A stretch of 51,349 nt of DNA from Nocardiopsis sp. CC223A (GCF_030766825.1 NZ_JASFDV010000048.1:1-51349); one strand, 5' to 3'; shown: positions 17,501-25,829, counted from the stretch's first letter. Notes: generated by a model not told the origin, from the letters alone. Numbers and translations are program-made.

Positions 17501-18853
17501 TCAGAAGGGGACCAGCGCCTCGTAGACGCCGTCGTGACGCCAGTCCGCGGGGGACGACGACCACAGGCGCACACCCGCGGGGCCCACCAGGGCCCGCACC
17601 GTGCGCGTACGCGCGGGGGCCTGCGGCGGTTCCGCCCCCCGGCCCCCGGTGCCGGGCAGGCAGCCCCGCAGCATCCGGCCCAGCGTCGCCCCGGGTTCCG
17701 TGCCGTCCAGGACGGCCGTGCCCCCGACACCGCCCACGACCGCGACCGAACCCGAGGTCGTCGGCGGGCGGGGACCGCCCAGGGCGTAGACCTCGGCCGT
17801 GCCCCGCCCCGCGGGCCCGCCCAGCAGGCGGGCCGCCGTGCGCGCGCCCCAGGCCGGGGGGACGGCGGCGAAGCCCGCGGCGCGCAGGCCCGGTCCGGCC
17901 ACGCCCGCCGCCATGCCGACCCCGCTCCACAGGGTCCACTCCGCCACCGTGAACCCCACCCCGGGGAACTCCGCCGCCAGGTCCCGGGCCGCGGCGCGCG
18001 CACAGGCGTGGGACAGCGCGTACGCTCCGAAGCCGCGGTGCGCGGCCCTGCTCTCCGAGGAGCCCATGAGGAGCACCGAGGACAGCGGTCCGGCGGCCGC
18101 GGCCCGCACCCAGCGCCGCAGGTGCTCTCCGCGCCGCCGGGCGGCCCGGTCCAGCGCCGCGCCCGACAGCCGGGACCACCGCTCCAGCCCCAGTTCGCCC
18201 GCGGCGTGGACGAGGTGGACGACCGGTGCGGGCAGGGACCGCAACAGCGGCCCGGGGGCGATCCGGTCCAGGTCCGCGCGCACCACCTTCACCGGCGCGG
18301 CCGCCCGCACCAGGGCCAGGGCCGCGGCCCGCTCCGGGGGCAGGTCCTCCTCCCGGACCCGGTCCACCAGGACCAGCCGGTGCCCGGCCGCCCCCAGTTC
18401 CCGGGCCAGGCACAGGCCTATACCGCCCAGGCCCCCGGCGATCAGCACGGCACCGCGGGCCCGGACGCGGCGCGGCGCGGGCCCGGGCCGCCACGACGCC
18501 GCGTCCACGGGACCGTGCGGACGGGCCCCGGGCCCGTGGACCCTCACCCGCAGCCAGGGGCGCTCCGCCGCGGCGGCGGCCAGGACCCCGCCCAGAGGCA
18601 GGCCGCGTCCGACCAGCTCCACCGGGACACGGCACCGCTCCGCGCGGGCCAGGGCCTCCAGGAGCCGGTCCCCGTCTCCGGGGGACCACCGCCGTCCGGC
18701 GCGCACCCGCACCCGCCCCGGGCCGACGTCGAACACCGTGCGGGCGGGGGCGCTCCGGAACCCCCGCCCCGCCGCGTCGTCCTCGCGGAACACCAGGTCC
18801 GCGCCGTGCGGGCCGCCTCCGTGGAGGACGGGGCCCGCCGGTGATATCGGCAT
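17501..18853 (-). CDS. Stand-alone PKS-type ketoreductase domain, degenerate active site
   Basis: 450-aa protein laid out like an excised type I PKS ketoreductase: a structural subdomain at about 1-125, then a Rossmann catalytic subdomain with GGLGGIG at 140-146, HAAGE near 216, the active-site region SSESRAAHRGFGAYALSH (Tyr278) and the KR hallmark EWTLWSGVGM at 305-314. The usual Asn four residues after Tyr is His282, and the Lys of the catalytic set (PKVDG in the PKSE KR) seems replaced in an Arg-rich stretch (RRRGEHLRRW). Catalysis is therefore doubtful, or altered. A C-terminal extension (about 340-450) of unknown fold follows. GGAG precedes the ATG; the gene lies 16 bp after the ABC1 gene. 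Options are trans-acting KR, structural partner of the PKSE, or tailoring reductase. Confidence 0.8.
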   Translation of the reverse strand: MPISPAGPVLHGGGPHGADLVFREDDAAGRGFRSAPARTVFDVGPGRVRVRAGRRWSPGDGDRLLEALARAERCRVPVELVGRGLPLGGVLAAAAAERPWLRVRVHGPGARPHGPVDAASWRPGPAPRRVRARGAVLIAGGLGGIGLCLARELGAAGHRLVLVDRVREEDLPPERAAALALVRAAAPVKVVRADLDRIAPGPLLRSLPAPVVHLVHAAGELGLERWSRLSGAALDRAARRRGEHLRRWVRAAAAGPLSSVLLMGSSESRAAHRGFGAYALSHACARAAARDLAAEFPGVGFTVAEWTLWSGVGMAAGVAGPGLRAAGFAAVPPAWGARTAARLLGGPAGRGTAEVYALGGPRPPTTSGSVAVVGGVGGTAVLDGTEPGATLGRMLRGCLPGTGGRGAEPPQAPARTRTVRALVGPAGVRLWSSSPADWRHDGVYEALVPF

Positions 18854-18869
18854 CGGCTCACTCCGTCGT

Positions 18870-20078
18870 TCACCATGTGGGCTTGCGGTTGCGCGCCAGC
18901 AGGCCCCGCAGGATGACCGGGTGCGCCACCGCCTGGAAGTTGAGATCCGGGCACATCCGCTTGACCTGGCCCTCCACCGCCAGCAGGGCCACCAGTGGGA
19001 ACACGAACGAGGTGCGGGAATAGGCGTTGTGGCGCCGCTGGATCATGAAGAAGTCGGCGATGAACGCGGTCAGGCTGAACGCCCCGGCCGTCATGCCGTG
19101 GACCTCGGTGATGAGCCTCTCCAACTCCCGGCGGAACTCCTTCTCGGCCTCCGGCGGCACCGGGTTCATGCTCACGGCCAGGGCGTGGTCCGCGCAGACC
19201 TCCGCGTTGCCCGCGGCCATGCCCAGGAAGAACTCCGTGAAGTGGTCCTGGGTCTCCCGGTCCAGGGCGTACGTGAAGCCGCCGTCGACGACGGCGAGGC
19301 GGCCGTCGGCCAGGAACCACCAGTTGCCGGGGTGCAGGTCGCAGTGGACCTCGCCCGTGGTGAAGAGCATCTCGAACACCAGGGTGAGCAGGAGCCGGCC
19401 GCCGCGGGGCCCGGGATGGTGCCGGTCCCCGTCCTCCTGGCCGGGGATCCACTCCATGACCAGGGTGTCCCGGTCGGGGGCGTCCCCCACCGGCCGGGGG
19501 AAGACCACGGGGTGCCGGTCCTCCAGGGAGGCGAAGCGCTCCAGCACCGCACGCTCGGCCACGAGGTCGGTCTGCCGCCGCACCACGGCGCAGAAATCCT
19601 CCGCCAGGGCCACCACCGGCACCCCGCGGCAGAAGGGGAGCCGTGACACCGTCCGGGCCGCCGCCTCCACCACGGCCAGGTCCGCCTCCAGCCTCTCCCG
19701 GACCCGGGGGTGGCACGTCTTCACCGCGACCTCGCCGGAAGGGGTCGAGCGCCTCTCCACCGCGGCGATGCTCCCCGTGCGGCGCCGGGGGCCGCCGGCG
19801 GCCCCCAGCCCGTACCCCAGGGCCAGTCGGTCGCGCATGGTGCGGCACATCCCGCGGGGGAGCAGGTCCTCACGGGTCGAGACCAGCTGCCCCAGCTTCA
19901 CGAACGCCGGGCCCAGGTCCGTGCACAGTTCGGAGACCAGCATGCCCACCCGCTCGGCGGAGCGCTCCGCGCGCACGGGGGAGGCGGAGCGCAACCGGGC
20001 CAGGTGGGGCAGCGCGCGGACGCCGGTCCACAGTGACCGCGCCGTGATCACGCCGGTGCGCAGGGCCGTCCCCCTCAC
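18870..20078 (-). CDS. ABC1/UbiB-family atypical kinase-like protein (copy 2)
   Basis: 402-aa paralogue of the ABC1 protein at 14567-15805. GTG at 20078 overlaps the stop of the SRPBCC gene as GTGA. The motif set is complete: KLGQ at 61-64, followed by LVSTREDLLP as in classical UbiB proteins; Lys120 in EVAVKTCHP; HCDLHPGN with His245, Asp247, Asn252; and Asp265 in VVDGGF. Unlike copy 1 it has no marked N-terminal hydrophobic anchor, but the C-terminus contains hydrophobic stretches (TSFVFPLVALLAVEG). That C-terminal pattern also appears in copy 1 (AEFVFPLSALMIAEG), showing the two are related within the locus. Inferred role: ATP-dependent handling of a lipid-like intermediate with its SRPBCC partner. 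Confidence 0.88.
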   Translation of the reverse strand: MRGTALRTGVITARSLWTGVRALPHLARLRSASPVRAERSAERVGMLVSELCTDLGPAFVKLGQLVSTREDLLPRGMCRTMRDRLALGYGLGAAGGPRRRTGSIAAVERRSTPSGEVAVKTCHPRVRERLEADLAVVEAAARTVSRLPFCRGVPVVALAEDFCAVVRRQTDLVAERAVLERFASLEDRHPVVFPRPVGDAPDRDTLVMEWIPGQEDGDRHHPGPRGGRLLLTLVFEMLFTTGEVHCDLHPGNWWFLADGRLAVVDGGFTYALDRETQDHFTEFFLGMAAGNAEVCADHALAVSMNPVPPEAEKEFRRELERLITEVHGMTAGAFSLTAFIADFFMIQRRHNAYSRTSFVFPLVALLAVEGQVKRMCPDLNFQAVAHPVILRGLLARNRKPTW

Positions 20079-20521
20079 GACGGGGACCCCGCCCGCCCGG
20101 CGGAACCGGGGCCCAGGGCGGCCGCCAGCCGGCCCAGGTAGTACCGCCAGCCCGCGCGGTACCCCTCGACCAGCTCCTCGGGCACGTCGGAGTGCGTGAA
20201 GGAGAACCCGCCCTCCGTGAGCGTGGCGCTCAGCAGGGAGTCGGGGTGGCCCGGGTCGTGGAGCACGCCGCTCAGGCTGCGCTCGGGAACGCAGGCGACG
20301 ACCTCGAAGACCTTGTCGTGGCGCCGCCCTTCGTGCTCGAAGGTCAGGACGTACCGGCCGTCGCCCGCGGGGGCCGCCGGGGCCAGCCAGGAGCCGACCG
20401 AGTCGAGGTCGGTCAGCGCGGACCACACGGCCCCCGGGGACGCGTCGGTGGGGAAGGAGAGCGTCATGGTGCGGTCCGAGCCGTCGGATTCCAGGGAAAC
20501 GGCCGGGGTGGGAAGGGTCAT
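20075..20521 (-). CDS. Single-domain SRPBCC protein
   Basis: 148-aa protein with one SRPBCC/AHSA1-type domain (SPGAVWSALTDLDSVGSWLAP near 30-50; C-terminal helix VEGYRAGWRYYLGRLAAAL). The ATG overlaps the upstream peroxidase stop as ATGA, and the stop overlaps the ABC1 start as GTGA, so it is locked between two coupled genes. The family binds hydrophobic ligands. It parallels the SRPBCC-ABC1 pair at 13509-15805 in order and coupling. A catalytic role cannot be assigned. Confidence 0.8.
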   Translation of the reverse strand: MTLPTPAVSLESDGSDRTMTLSFPTDASPGAVWSALTDLDSVGSWLAPAAPAGDGRYVLTFEHEGRRHDKVFEVVACVPERSLSGVLHDPGHPDSLLSATLTEGGFSFTHSDVPEELVEGYRAGWRYYLGRLAAALGPGSAGRAGSPS

Positions 20522-22020
20522 CGGTTTCTCCCGGGGGTGGAGGAGCGGGCCAGGCCGCGCAGCGCGGAGACCGAGGGGGTGAAGAAGTAGCCGCCGCCGC
20601 GGGGGGCGGTGAAGGGTTCGGGCATCGGCAGCCGTACCAGGGCCCCGTCGGGCGCGTCCGAGGGGAGCCGCAGGACGAACTCACGGGGGACCAGCCCGCC
20701 CAGGGGGCGGTGGGGGCGGCCCACGATCGGATCGTGGTTGTCGCCCTCGTGCTGTTGGTAGGGGTTGTTCAGCCAGGACCGCACGACGAACTCGAACTGC
20801 CGCTCCAGCGACGTCTGGTAGCAGGCGAACACCATGCCGCGCTCCCCGTGGTCGTCGTAGGGGATGCCCCGGCGCAGCAGGCGGTGCGTCTCGATGGCGG
20901 CCCGGGTCTCCAGATCGGTCTCGTGGTCGCGCGGGTAGGCCTTGCGGATGTGCGCGCCGACCGGCACGCGCCACCCCCGGGTGTCGTCCACCGGGCCGAG
21001 TTCGGCGGTGAATCCGAAGGCGTTCCGGCTCAGGGGGCAGGAGGCCACCGCCGGGTCGGGCGCGTCCGGCCGCAGGCTCACCGGGGTGCCGTCGCGCCAG
21101 CGGCCGAACAGCCGCGCCGAGAGCGCGTCCGGGGTCCAGCCGGGGAACCCCCGGTCGGCCAGTTCCGCGCACGCCCGTTCGGCGAACGCCGGGAACGCGT
21201 CCACCTCCTGCCGGTAGCGGCGCACCACCAGCAGTGAGCCGTTGACGGTCCAGTCCGGACCGCCCGAGGCCACCGCGCCGGGCGGGTCCGACGCCATCGG
21301 GTCCTGGCCGGGGTGGCCGAACACGAACTCCCCGGGCCACAGCCTCCGCTGGCCCGGTGCGGCCTCCTGCGGGCGGTCCGGTGCGGCGGGCGGGCAGAGC
21401 GCCTCCCCGGTGTCCCCGGCCACACCCCGGACGGCGGGCTGCGACACGGGGTCCCGGTAGCCGAAATGCTCCCGCTCGTCCCCGGGACCGGGGCCGGGCA
21501 GGGAGGCGCAGCGGTCCCGGTGGAGGACGAGCGGCCCCCGCGGGCCGGCCGTCAGCCGGTCGGCCAGTTCCTCCGCCGCGGCGTCGTCGCCGGCGCGCAC
21601 CACCAGGAGCGCGTCCGCCGTCGTCGCGGGCCCGCCGACCGGCCAGTTGCCCGCGTATCCGGGGTCGGCCGGGTCGACGGGGTCGCCCAACAGCGGCGAC
21701 CGGGCGGCCAGGCCGTCCTGGAAGGGGACGTCCAGCAGAGTGTCGGGACGCCGCCCCAGGGCTCGCAGCCCCGGGGCGGAGAGGGACAGGCCCACCGCCG
21801 TCCATGCGCCGCCCCGGGCGCGGGCGCGCAGGAGGGCGCGCGTCGAGGTGACCGCGGAGGCCGCCCTCGCCACCCACGGCCGGGGGTCCGCGGTCCAGCG
21901 CAGGTAGAGGTGGTGTTGGACGGGGCCGCCGAACGGCACCAGGATGTTGCCCTGGATCTCGTCGAGGTCCAGGAGGGGTTCCCCGGCCGTTCCACGGCCC
22001 CACGCGATCTCCGCGTCCAC
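20518..22020 (-). CDS. DyP-type heme peroxidase-like protein
   Basis: 500-aa protein. GTG at 22020 has GGGAGG 5 nt upstream. Family hallmarks: N-terminal IQGNILVPFG with HLYLRW; FGYRDPVSQP, where the conserved GXXDG reads G187-Y-R-D190-P191, keeping the catalytic Asp but with Pro for the last Gly; LVVRRYRQEVDAF near 260; and the heme-ligand His357 in GAHIRKAYPR. No Tat or Sec signal is present, so it should be cytoplasmic. DyP enzymes use hydrogen peroxide on bulky substrates and some act as oxygenases. In a locus without any P450 it is the most obvious heme oxidant, so a tailoring oxidation of the polyene is a reasonable hypothesis. It is second in the operon after the SnoaL protein. Confidence 0.85.
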   Translation of the reverse strand: MDAEIAWGRGTAGEPLLDLDEIQGNILVPFGGPVQHHLYLRWTADPRPWVARAASAVTSTRALLRARARGGAWTAVGLSLSAPGLRALGRRPDTLLDVPFQDGLAARSPLLGDPVDPADPGYAGNWPVGGPATTADALLVVRAGDDAAAEELADRLTAGPRGPLVLHRDRCASLPGPGPGDEREHFGYRDPVSQPAVRGVAGDTGEALCPPAAPDRPQEAAPGQRRLWPGEFVFGHPGQDPMASDPPGAVASGGPDWTVNGSLLVVRRYRQEVDAFPAFAERACAELADRGFPGWTPDALSARLFGRWRDGTPVSLRPDAPDPAVASCPLSRNAFGFTAELGPVDDTRGWRVPVGAHIRKAYPRDHETDLETRAAIETHRLLRRGIPYDDHGERGMVFACYQTSLERQFEFVVRSWLNNPYQQHEGDNHDPIVGRPHRPLGGLVPREFVLRLPSDAPDGALVRLPMPEPFTAPRGGGYFFTPSVSALRGLARSSTPGRNR

Positions 22021-22037
22021 ATTCCCTCCCGGCCGGG

Positions 22038-23303
22038 TCACCCGGCCGAAACGCCCGGGTAGCGGCCCTTCTCGGGGAAGATCTCCAGGCGCGTCAGCAG
22101 GGAGTACATGTCGAACCCGTAGATGATGTCCGACAGCCGTCCGTCGGTCACCGTGAAGACGTCGATGGACCTGGTGATGGCGGCGGTGCCGGTCGCCGCG
22201 TGGCCCATCAGGGGGCGCCGGTGCGTGCCGGCGAACGCGGCCAGCAGCGAAGCCCGGGAGCCGTCGATGATGACCCGCTCCACGCTGAAACGGTAGTCGG
22301 GGAAGGCGTGCAGGAACGCCGCCGTGGTGACGGTCTCCTGGTGCAGGTCGGTGGCGCCGGGGGCGACCAGGCGGGCCACCGCCGACACGTCGCGGCCGTT
22401 GAGGACCTCGTTGACGAAGGCCCGGAGGACGAACTTGCCGTCCCCGGCGGTCCCGGTGGGGGTGGTGGGCTCGCCCGCGGACGTGTCCCCGGGGCCGCCC
22501 AGGGCGGAGGCCATGGCGTCCAGGTCGTAGGACAGGACCACGGAGGTGATGGTCGCGCCCGCACCGCGCAGCGTGACGGTCAGGGGGAACGCCACCTCGG
22601 CCCCGGTGGGGTCGGTCCGCCACAGGGGGCGCGCGAACGTCCCGCGCACGGTCACCCGGGCCGTCGCGGTGTCGCCGTCCACCTCCAGGTCCGCCACCTC
22701 GACCGCGTAGTCGTCCAGCGCGCCGACCACGCACAGGTGGACCAGGGAGCCCGCGGCGTCGGACACCGCGTCGATGTCCACCAGCGCGTCCACGGCCGCC
22801 AGGTCGAACCGGCCCAGCACGGCGTCCAGGTAGGCGCGTGCCGCCTCCTCGAAGGTCGCGGCCGCCGTGGCCTCGGACCCGCTGCCCGCCACGCCCAGGA
22901 AGCGCAGCATCCGCAGCTCGTTGCCCACGCCCCAGCGTTCGGTCATCTTGTCGCCGTGGAAACGCACCGCGTCGGTGCGCCGCGCCGTGATGGGCTCGCC
23001 CGAAGCGGGCAGCCCCATGAAGTCGTTCTGCATGGTGCCGTACCACTTGCCGACGCACACCACGCTGTCGCCTTCGAACAGTTCCTCGTCGACGTCGTAC
23101 CGGAAATCCGGGAACGACTCCAGGAACTCCTCCAGAACGCTCTTGAAACCGTTCAGGGCGACGTCCTGACCGGGGTAGGGGTTCCAGTCGACGTAATCGG
23201 CGACCTTCAACGTCTCCACCCGGTCGACCCGGTGCTCGTTGAAGACCTCCCTCACCCAGCGTCGGATACCGTCCACGACTTCCGGTCTGGTCGTCTCGCT
23301 CAT
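22038..23303 (-). CDS. Triple SnoaL-like (NTF2-fold) protein
   Basis: 421-aa protein built from three SnoaL/NTF2-like cone folds, about 1-130, 140-275 and 290-421. Domains 1 and 3 have clear SnoaL signatures (VREVFNEHRVDRVETLKVA, SFPDFRYDVDE; VNEVLNGRDVSAVARLVAPGA, AFPDYRFSVERVIIDG). Domain 2 is more diverged. ATG at 23303 has AAGGAG 6 nt before; upstream in-frame codons are in the leader. SnoaL proteins cyclise polyketides; an NTF2-like protein, SgcJ, is needed in C-1027 biosynthesis and acts with the PKSE and E10. A three-domain fusion is unusual, as most family members are single domains of about 140 aa. It is the first gene of the minus operon and diverges from the DUF3052 gene across 271 bp. 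Confidence 0.85.
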   Translation of the reverse strand: MSETTRPEVVDGIRRWVREVFNEHRVDRVETLKVADYVDWNPYPGQDVALNGFKSVLEEFLESFPDFRYDVDEELFEGDSVVCVGKWYGTMQNDFMGLPASGEPITARRTDAVRFHGDKMTERWGVGNELRMLRFLGVAGSGSEATAAATFEEAARAYLDAVLGRFDLAAVDALVDIDAVSDAAGSLVHLCVVGALDDYAVEVADLEVDGDTATARVTVRGTFARPLWRTDPTGAEVAFPLTVTLRGAGATITSVVLSYDLDAMASALGGPGDTSAGEPTTPTGTAGDGKFVLRAFVNEVLNGRDVSAVARLVAPGATDLHQETVTTAAFLHAFPDYRFSVERVIIDGSRASLLAAFAGTHRRPLMGHAATGTAAITRSIDVFTVTDGRLSDIIYGFDMYSLLTRLEIFPEKGRYPGVSAG

Positions 23304-23521
23304 GGTGCTCCTTTCCCTGCCTCGTCGGGGGCAAGCCGGGATTCTCTTCGACATTAAGCCCGGCCCGCCGTGCTCTCCTTCTCTCAACTTGCGGGGGGCC
23401 GGCTCCGGCGCCGGGAAAAGAAGACCTGCCTGGTCAACAGGTTTCAGAGAAGACAGCAATCCACGAGAAAGTGTGCGCTGCGTAACCGATCCGGTGCGGG
23501 GTACCCTTCTGGAGAAACCAC

Positions 23522-23549
23522 TTCAAGCGCATCCGTGTGCGCATATAAC
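23522..23549 (+). promoter_or_regulatory. Candidate promoter of DUF3052-ABC exporter unit
   Basis: TTCAAG (23522-23527) and TATAAC (23544-23549) with a 16-bp spacer lie 26 bp before the DUF3052 start. The -10 is close to consensus and the -35 is weak. The -10 hexamer sits in a locally A/T-rich spot. Confidence 0.4.
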
Positions 23550-23574
23550 AGCAATGTGGGCAGTGGAGGAATTC

Positions 23575-23952
23575 ATGCCGGAGAAAAGCGGCGCAGCCAA
23601 ACTCGGCGTCAAACCCGGATTCGTCGTCGTCGCGCACAACGCCCCGGACGACTACGGCGACATCCTCGGCGACCTGCCGGCCGCCGCGACCGTGACCGAC
23701 GAGCCGGGGGCGGCGCCCGACCTACTGCACCTCTTCTCCACCACGTTGGAGGAGCTGCGCAAGAACCTCAACGAGCGGTTGGCCGACGTCCCCGACACGA
23801 CGGTGGTCTGGCTGTCGTACCCCAAGGGCGGCGCCAAGCGGGAACTCAACCGGACCATCGTCATGGACGAGGCCGTCGAGGTCGGCTGGAAGGCCGTCTA
23901 CGGGGTCTCCCTCAACGACGAGTGGTCGGCCAACCGCATCAAGCGCGCCTGA
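23575..23952 (+). CDS. DUF3052 family small protein
   Basis: 125-aa actinobacterial protein. ATG at 23575 follows GGAGGA with a 4-nt spacer; an in-frame ATG 7 codons earlier has no such site. Features are KLGVKPGFVVVAHNAP at the N-terminus, LLHLFSTTLEELRKNL in the middle and VWLSYPKGGAKRELNRTIV, then NDEWSANRIKR, all typical of DUF3052. No enzymatic motif is known for the family. It lies 50 bp ahead of an ABC exporter and may share its transcript. Similar proteins are common in actinomycete genomes outside biosynthetic clusters, so its link to the pathway is uncertain. Confidence 0.82.
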   Translation: MPEKSGAAKLGVKPGFVVVAHNAPDDYGDILGDLPAAATVTDEPGAAPDLLHLFSTTLEELRKNLNERLADVPDTTVVWLSYPKGGAKRELNRTIVMDEAVEVGWKAVYGVSLNDEWSANRIKRA

Positions 23953-24002
23953 CCGCCCCGCCGCGCGGCGCAGCACGCCGTGCCCCGAACAATGGGAGAA
24001 CC

Positions 24003-24986
24003 ATGATCAGCGTTGCAGAGCTGGGATGCCGCTTCCGGGTGCGTCGGAACGAGTTCGTCGATGCCCTGAAGGACGTCTCCTTCTCCGTGGCGGAAGGAGA
24101 GCTCGTGGCCCTCCTCGGACCCAACGGCGCGGGCAAGTCCACCGCCCTGCGGGTCCTCACCGGGTTGGTGCCCCCCACCTCGGGCGGTGCGTCCGTGGCC
24201 GGTATCGACGTGGTCGCCGACCCCACCGGGGTCCGCCGCAGGATCGGCTTCGTCGGCCAGGGCAACGGCGCCGCCCACGAGCAGCGGGTGGACGACGAGC
24301 TGTACGCCCAGGGCCGGGCCTACGGGATGGCCCGGGCCGACATCCGGACGACCGTCACCGAACTGGTCGACCTTCTCGACCTCGGGGACCTCCTCACCCG
24401 GCCCGTCCGCGCCCTGTCCGGCGGTCAGCGCCGCCGGGTCGACATCGCCCTGGGCCTGGTGCCCCGCCCGCCCCTGCTCTTCCTCGACGAGCCCACGACG
24501 GGACTGGACCCCCACCACCGCGCCCGCCTCTGGGAGCACGTCGACGGCCTGCGCCGGGTGTTCAACACGACCATCCTGCTCACCACCCACTACCTGGAGG
24601 AGGCGGACGAGCACGCCGAGCGCGTCCTGGTCATCGACCACGGGCGCGTCATCGCCGACGACACCTCGGCCCGCCTCAAGCGCGAACACGTCGGACACCG
24701 CGTGTCGATGGACTTCGACGGGCCCGACGAGGCGACCCGGGCGGCCAAGACCGCCAAGGACACCGCGGGCGCGCGCGAGGTCGGCGTCGCCGGCTCCACC
24801 GTGAACCTGCGCATCGACGGCGGCGACACCGCCGTGCCCCGGCTGCTGGCCTGCCTGGAGGCGGAGGGGACCGGCGTACGCCGCCTGGTCCTGGCCGAGC
24901 CGACGCTCAACGACGTGTTCCTCGAACTCACGGGACGCTCCCTGCGCGAAGGCGACCAGTACCACCGCGAACAGGAGGCGGCGTGA
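24003..24986 (+). CDS. ABC exporter ATP-binding protein (DrrA-like)
   Basis: 327-aa nucleotide-binding subunit. Walker A GPNGAGKST, signature LSGGQRRRVD, Walker B LLFLDEPTTGLD and switch-His TTHYLEEAD are all intact. The C-terminal extension after the ATPase domain is typical of DrrA-type antibiotic exporters. ATG at 24003 has GGGAG upstream. The stop overlaps the permease start as GTGA, giving a DrrAB-like pair. In a locus encoding a DNA-damaging type of product this is a likely self-resistance/export pump. Substrate is inferred from context only. Confidence 0.93.
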   Translation: MISVAELGCRFRVRRNEFVDALKDVSFSVAEGELVALLGPNGAGKSTALRVLTGLVPPTSGGASVAGIDVVADPTGVRRRIGFVGQGNGAAHEQRVDDELYAQGRAYGMARADIRTTVTELVDLLDLGDLLTRPVRALSGGQRRRVDIALGLVPRPPLLFLDEPTTGLDPHHRARLWEHVDGLRRVFNTTILLTTHYLEEADEHAERVLVIDHGRVIADDTSARLKREHVGHRVSMDFDGPDEATRAAKTAKDTAGAREVGVAGSTVNLRIDGGDTAVPRLLACLEAEGTGVRRLVLAEPTLNDVFLELTGRSLREGDQYHREQEAA

Positions 24987-25777
24987 CCCCCCCGGCGAAG
25001 GACCACCGACCCATGAAGCCGCTCTCCGACATCGCGACCGTCACCGTCCGCGAACTGCGCCCCATCCTGCGGGGGCCGCTCTTCCTCGTGGTCAGCCTCA
25101 TCCAGCCACTGGTGTTCCTGGGCCTGTTCGGCCCGCTGCTCATGGGCTCCGTCGACGACGCCGTCTTCGGACCGGGCGGCGCGCTCCAATGGTTCGTGCC
25201 CGGGATCATGGTGATGATCAGCCTCGTCGGCACGTCGACCATGGGCTCCAACCTGCTCACCGAGGTGCAGACCGGCGCCCACGAACGCCTCCTGGTCACC
25301 CCGCTGACCCGCGGGTCCATGATCATCGGCCGGGCCCTGAAGGAGTTCGCGCCCCTGGTGGTCCAGGCGCTCGTGATCGTCTTCGTCGCGATGCCGTTCG
25401 GATTCTCCCCCGACCCCCTCGGCGCCGTGCTCGGCGTCCTGCTGCTCGGCGTGCTCGGGATCGGACTGGGCGCCCTCTCGTACGCGCTGGCCATCGCGGT
25501 GCGCCACCAGGAATGGGCCTTCTGGGGGATCCAGCAGACGCTGCTGTTCCCCGTGCTCATCCTCTCGGGCATCCTGCTGCCGGTCGACTCGGGGCCCGGC
25601 TGGCTGGCCACGGTCGCCGCGTTCAATCCGCTCACCTACGTCGTCGAGGCCGAGCGGGCCCTGTTCTCCGGTGAGATCCTGACCGCGCAGGTCGGCTGGG
25701 GGGCCGTCGCGGCACTGCTGGTGGCCGCACTCGGGCTCTTCGTCGGCGTGCGCTCCATGCGCAGGTCGCCGGTGTGA
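24983..25777 (+). CDS. ABC-2 type exporter permease (DrrB-like)
   Basis: 264-aa membrane protein with about six transmembrane segments (for example FLVVSLIQPLVFLGLFGPLL, LVVQALVIVFVAMPF, LGVLLLGVLGIGLGALSYAL). It carries the ABC-2 family signature around FPVLILSGILLPVD and FNPLTYVVEAERALF. GTG 24983 overlaps the ATPase stop and has GGAGG 6 nt upstream; ATG 25013 is an alternative start. It forms an exporter with the preceding ATPase, probably for the locus product. A strong hairpin follows 5 bp after the stop. Confidence 0.92.
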   Translation: MTPPAKDHRPMKPLSDIATVTVRELRPILRGPLFLVVSLIQPLVFLGLFGPLLMGSVDDAVFGPGGALQWFVPGIMVMISLVGTSTMGSNLLTEVQTGAHERLLVTPLTRGSMIIGRALKEFAPLVVQALVIVFVAMPFGFSPDPLGAVLGVLLLGVLGIGLGALSYALAIAVRHQEWAFWGIQQTLLFPVLILSGILLPVDSGPGWLATVAAFNPLTYVVEAERALFSGEILTAQVGWGAVAALLVAALGLFVGVRSMRRSPV

Positions 25778-25782
25778 CCGGC

Positions 25783-25811
25783 GGTCGCCCCGCCGGACCG
25801 GCGGGGCGACC
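25783..25811. terminator. Bidirectional terminator hairpin
   Basis: A perfect inverted repeat (GGTCGCCCCGCCGG, one base, then its complement) lies between the convergent ABC permease (stop 25777) and the UvrA-like gene (stop 25830). With a minimal loop the stem is at least 12 G/C-rich base pairs. Confidence 0.8.
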
Positions 25812-25829
25812 GTGCGCGCCGCGGGTGCG

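Noticed and set aside
22021..23334. Extension of the DyP-peroxidase frame upstream over the SnoaL gene
   Set aside because: The extra residues are an Arg/Gly-rich shadow in another frame of the SnoaL gene. GTG 22020 has a strong ribosome-binding site and the DyP motif IQGNIL begins right after it.
23370..24002. N-terminal extension of the DrrA-like ATPase frame across the DUF3052 gene
   Set aside because: It covers DUF3052 in another frame and carries no ABC homology; the ATG 24003 with GGGAG starts the ATPase domain.
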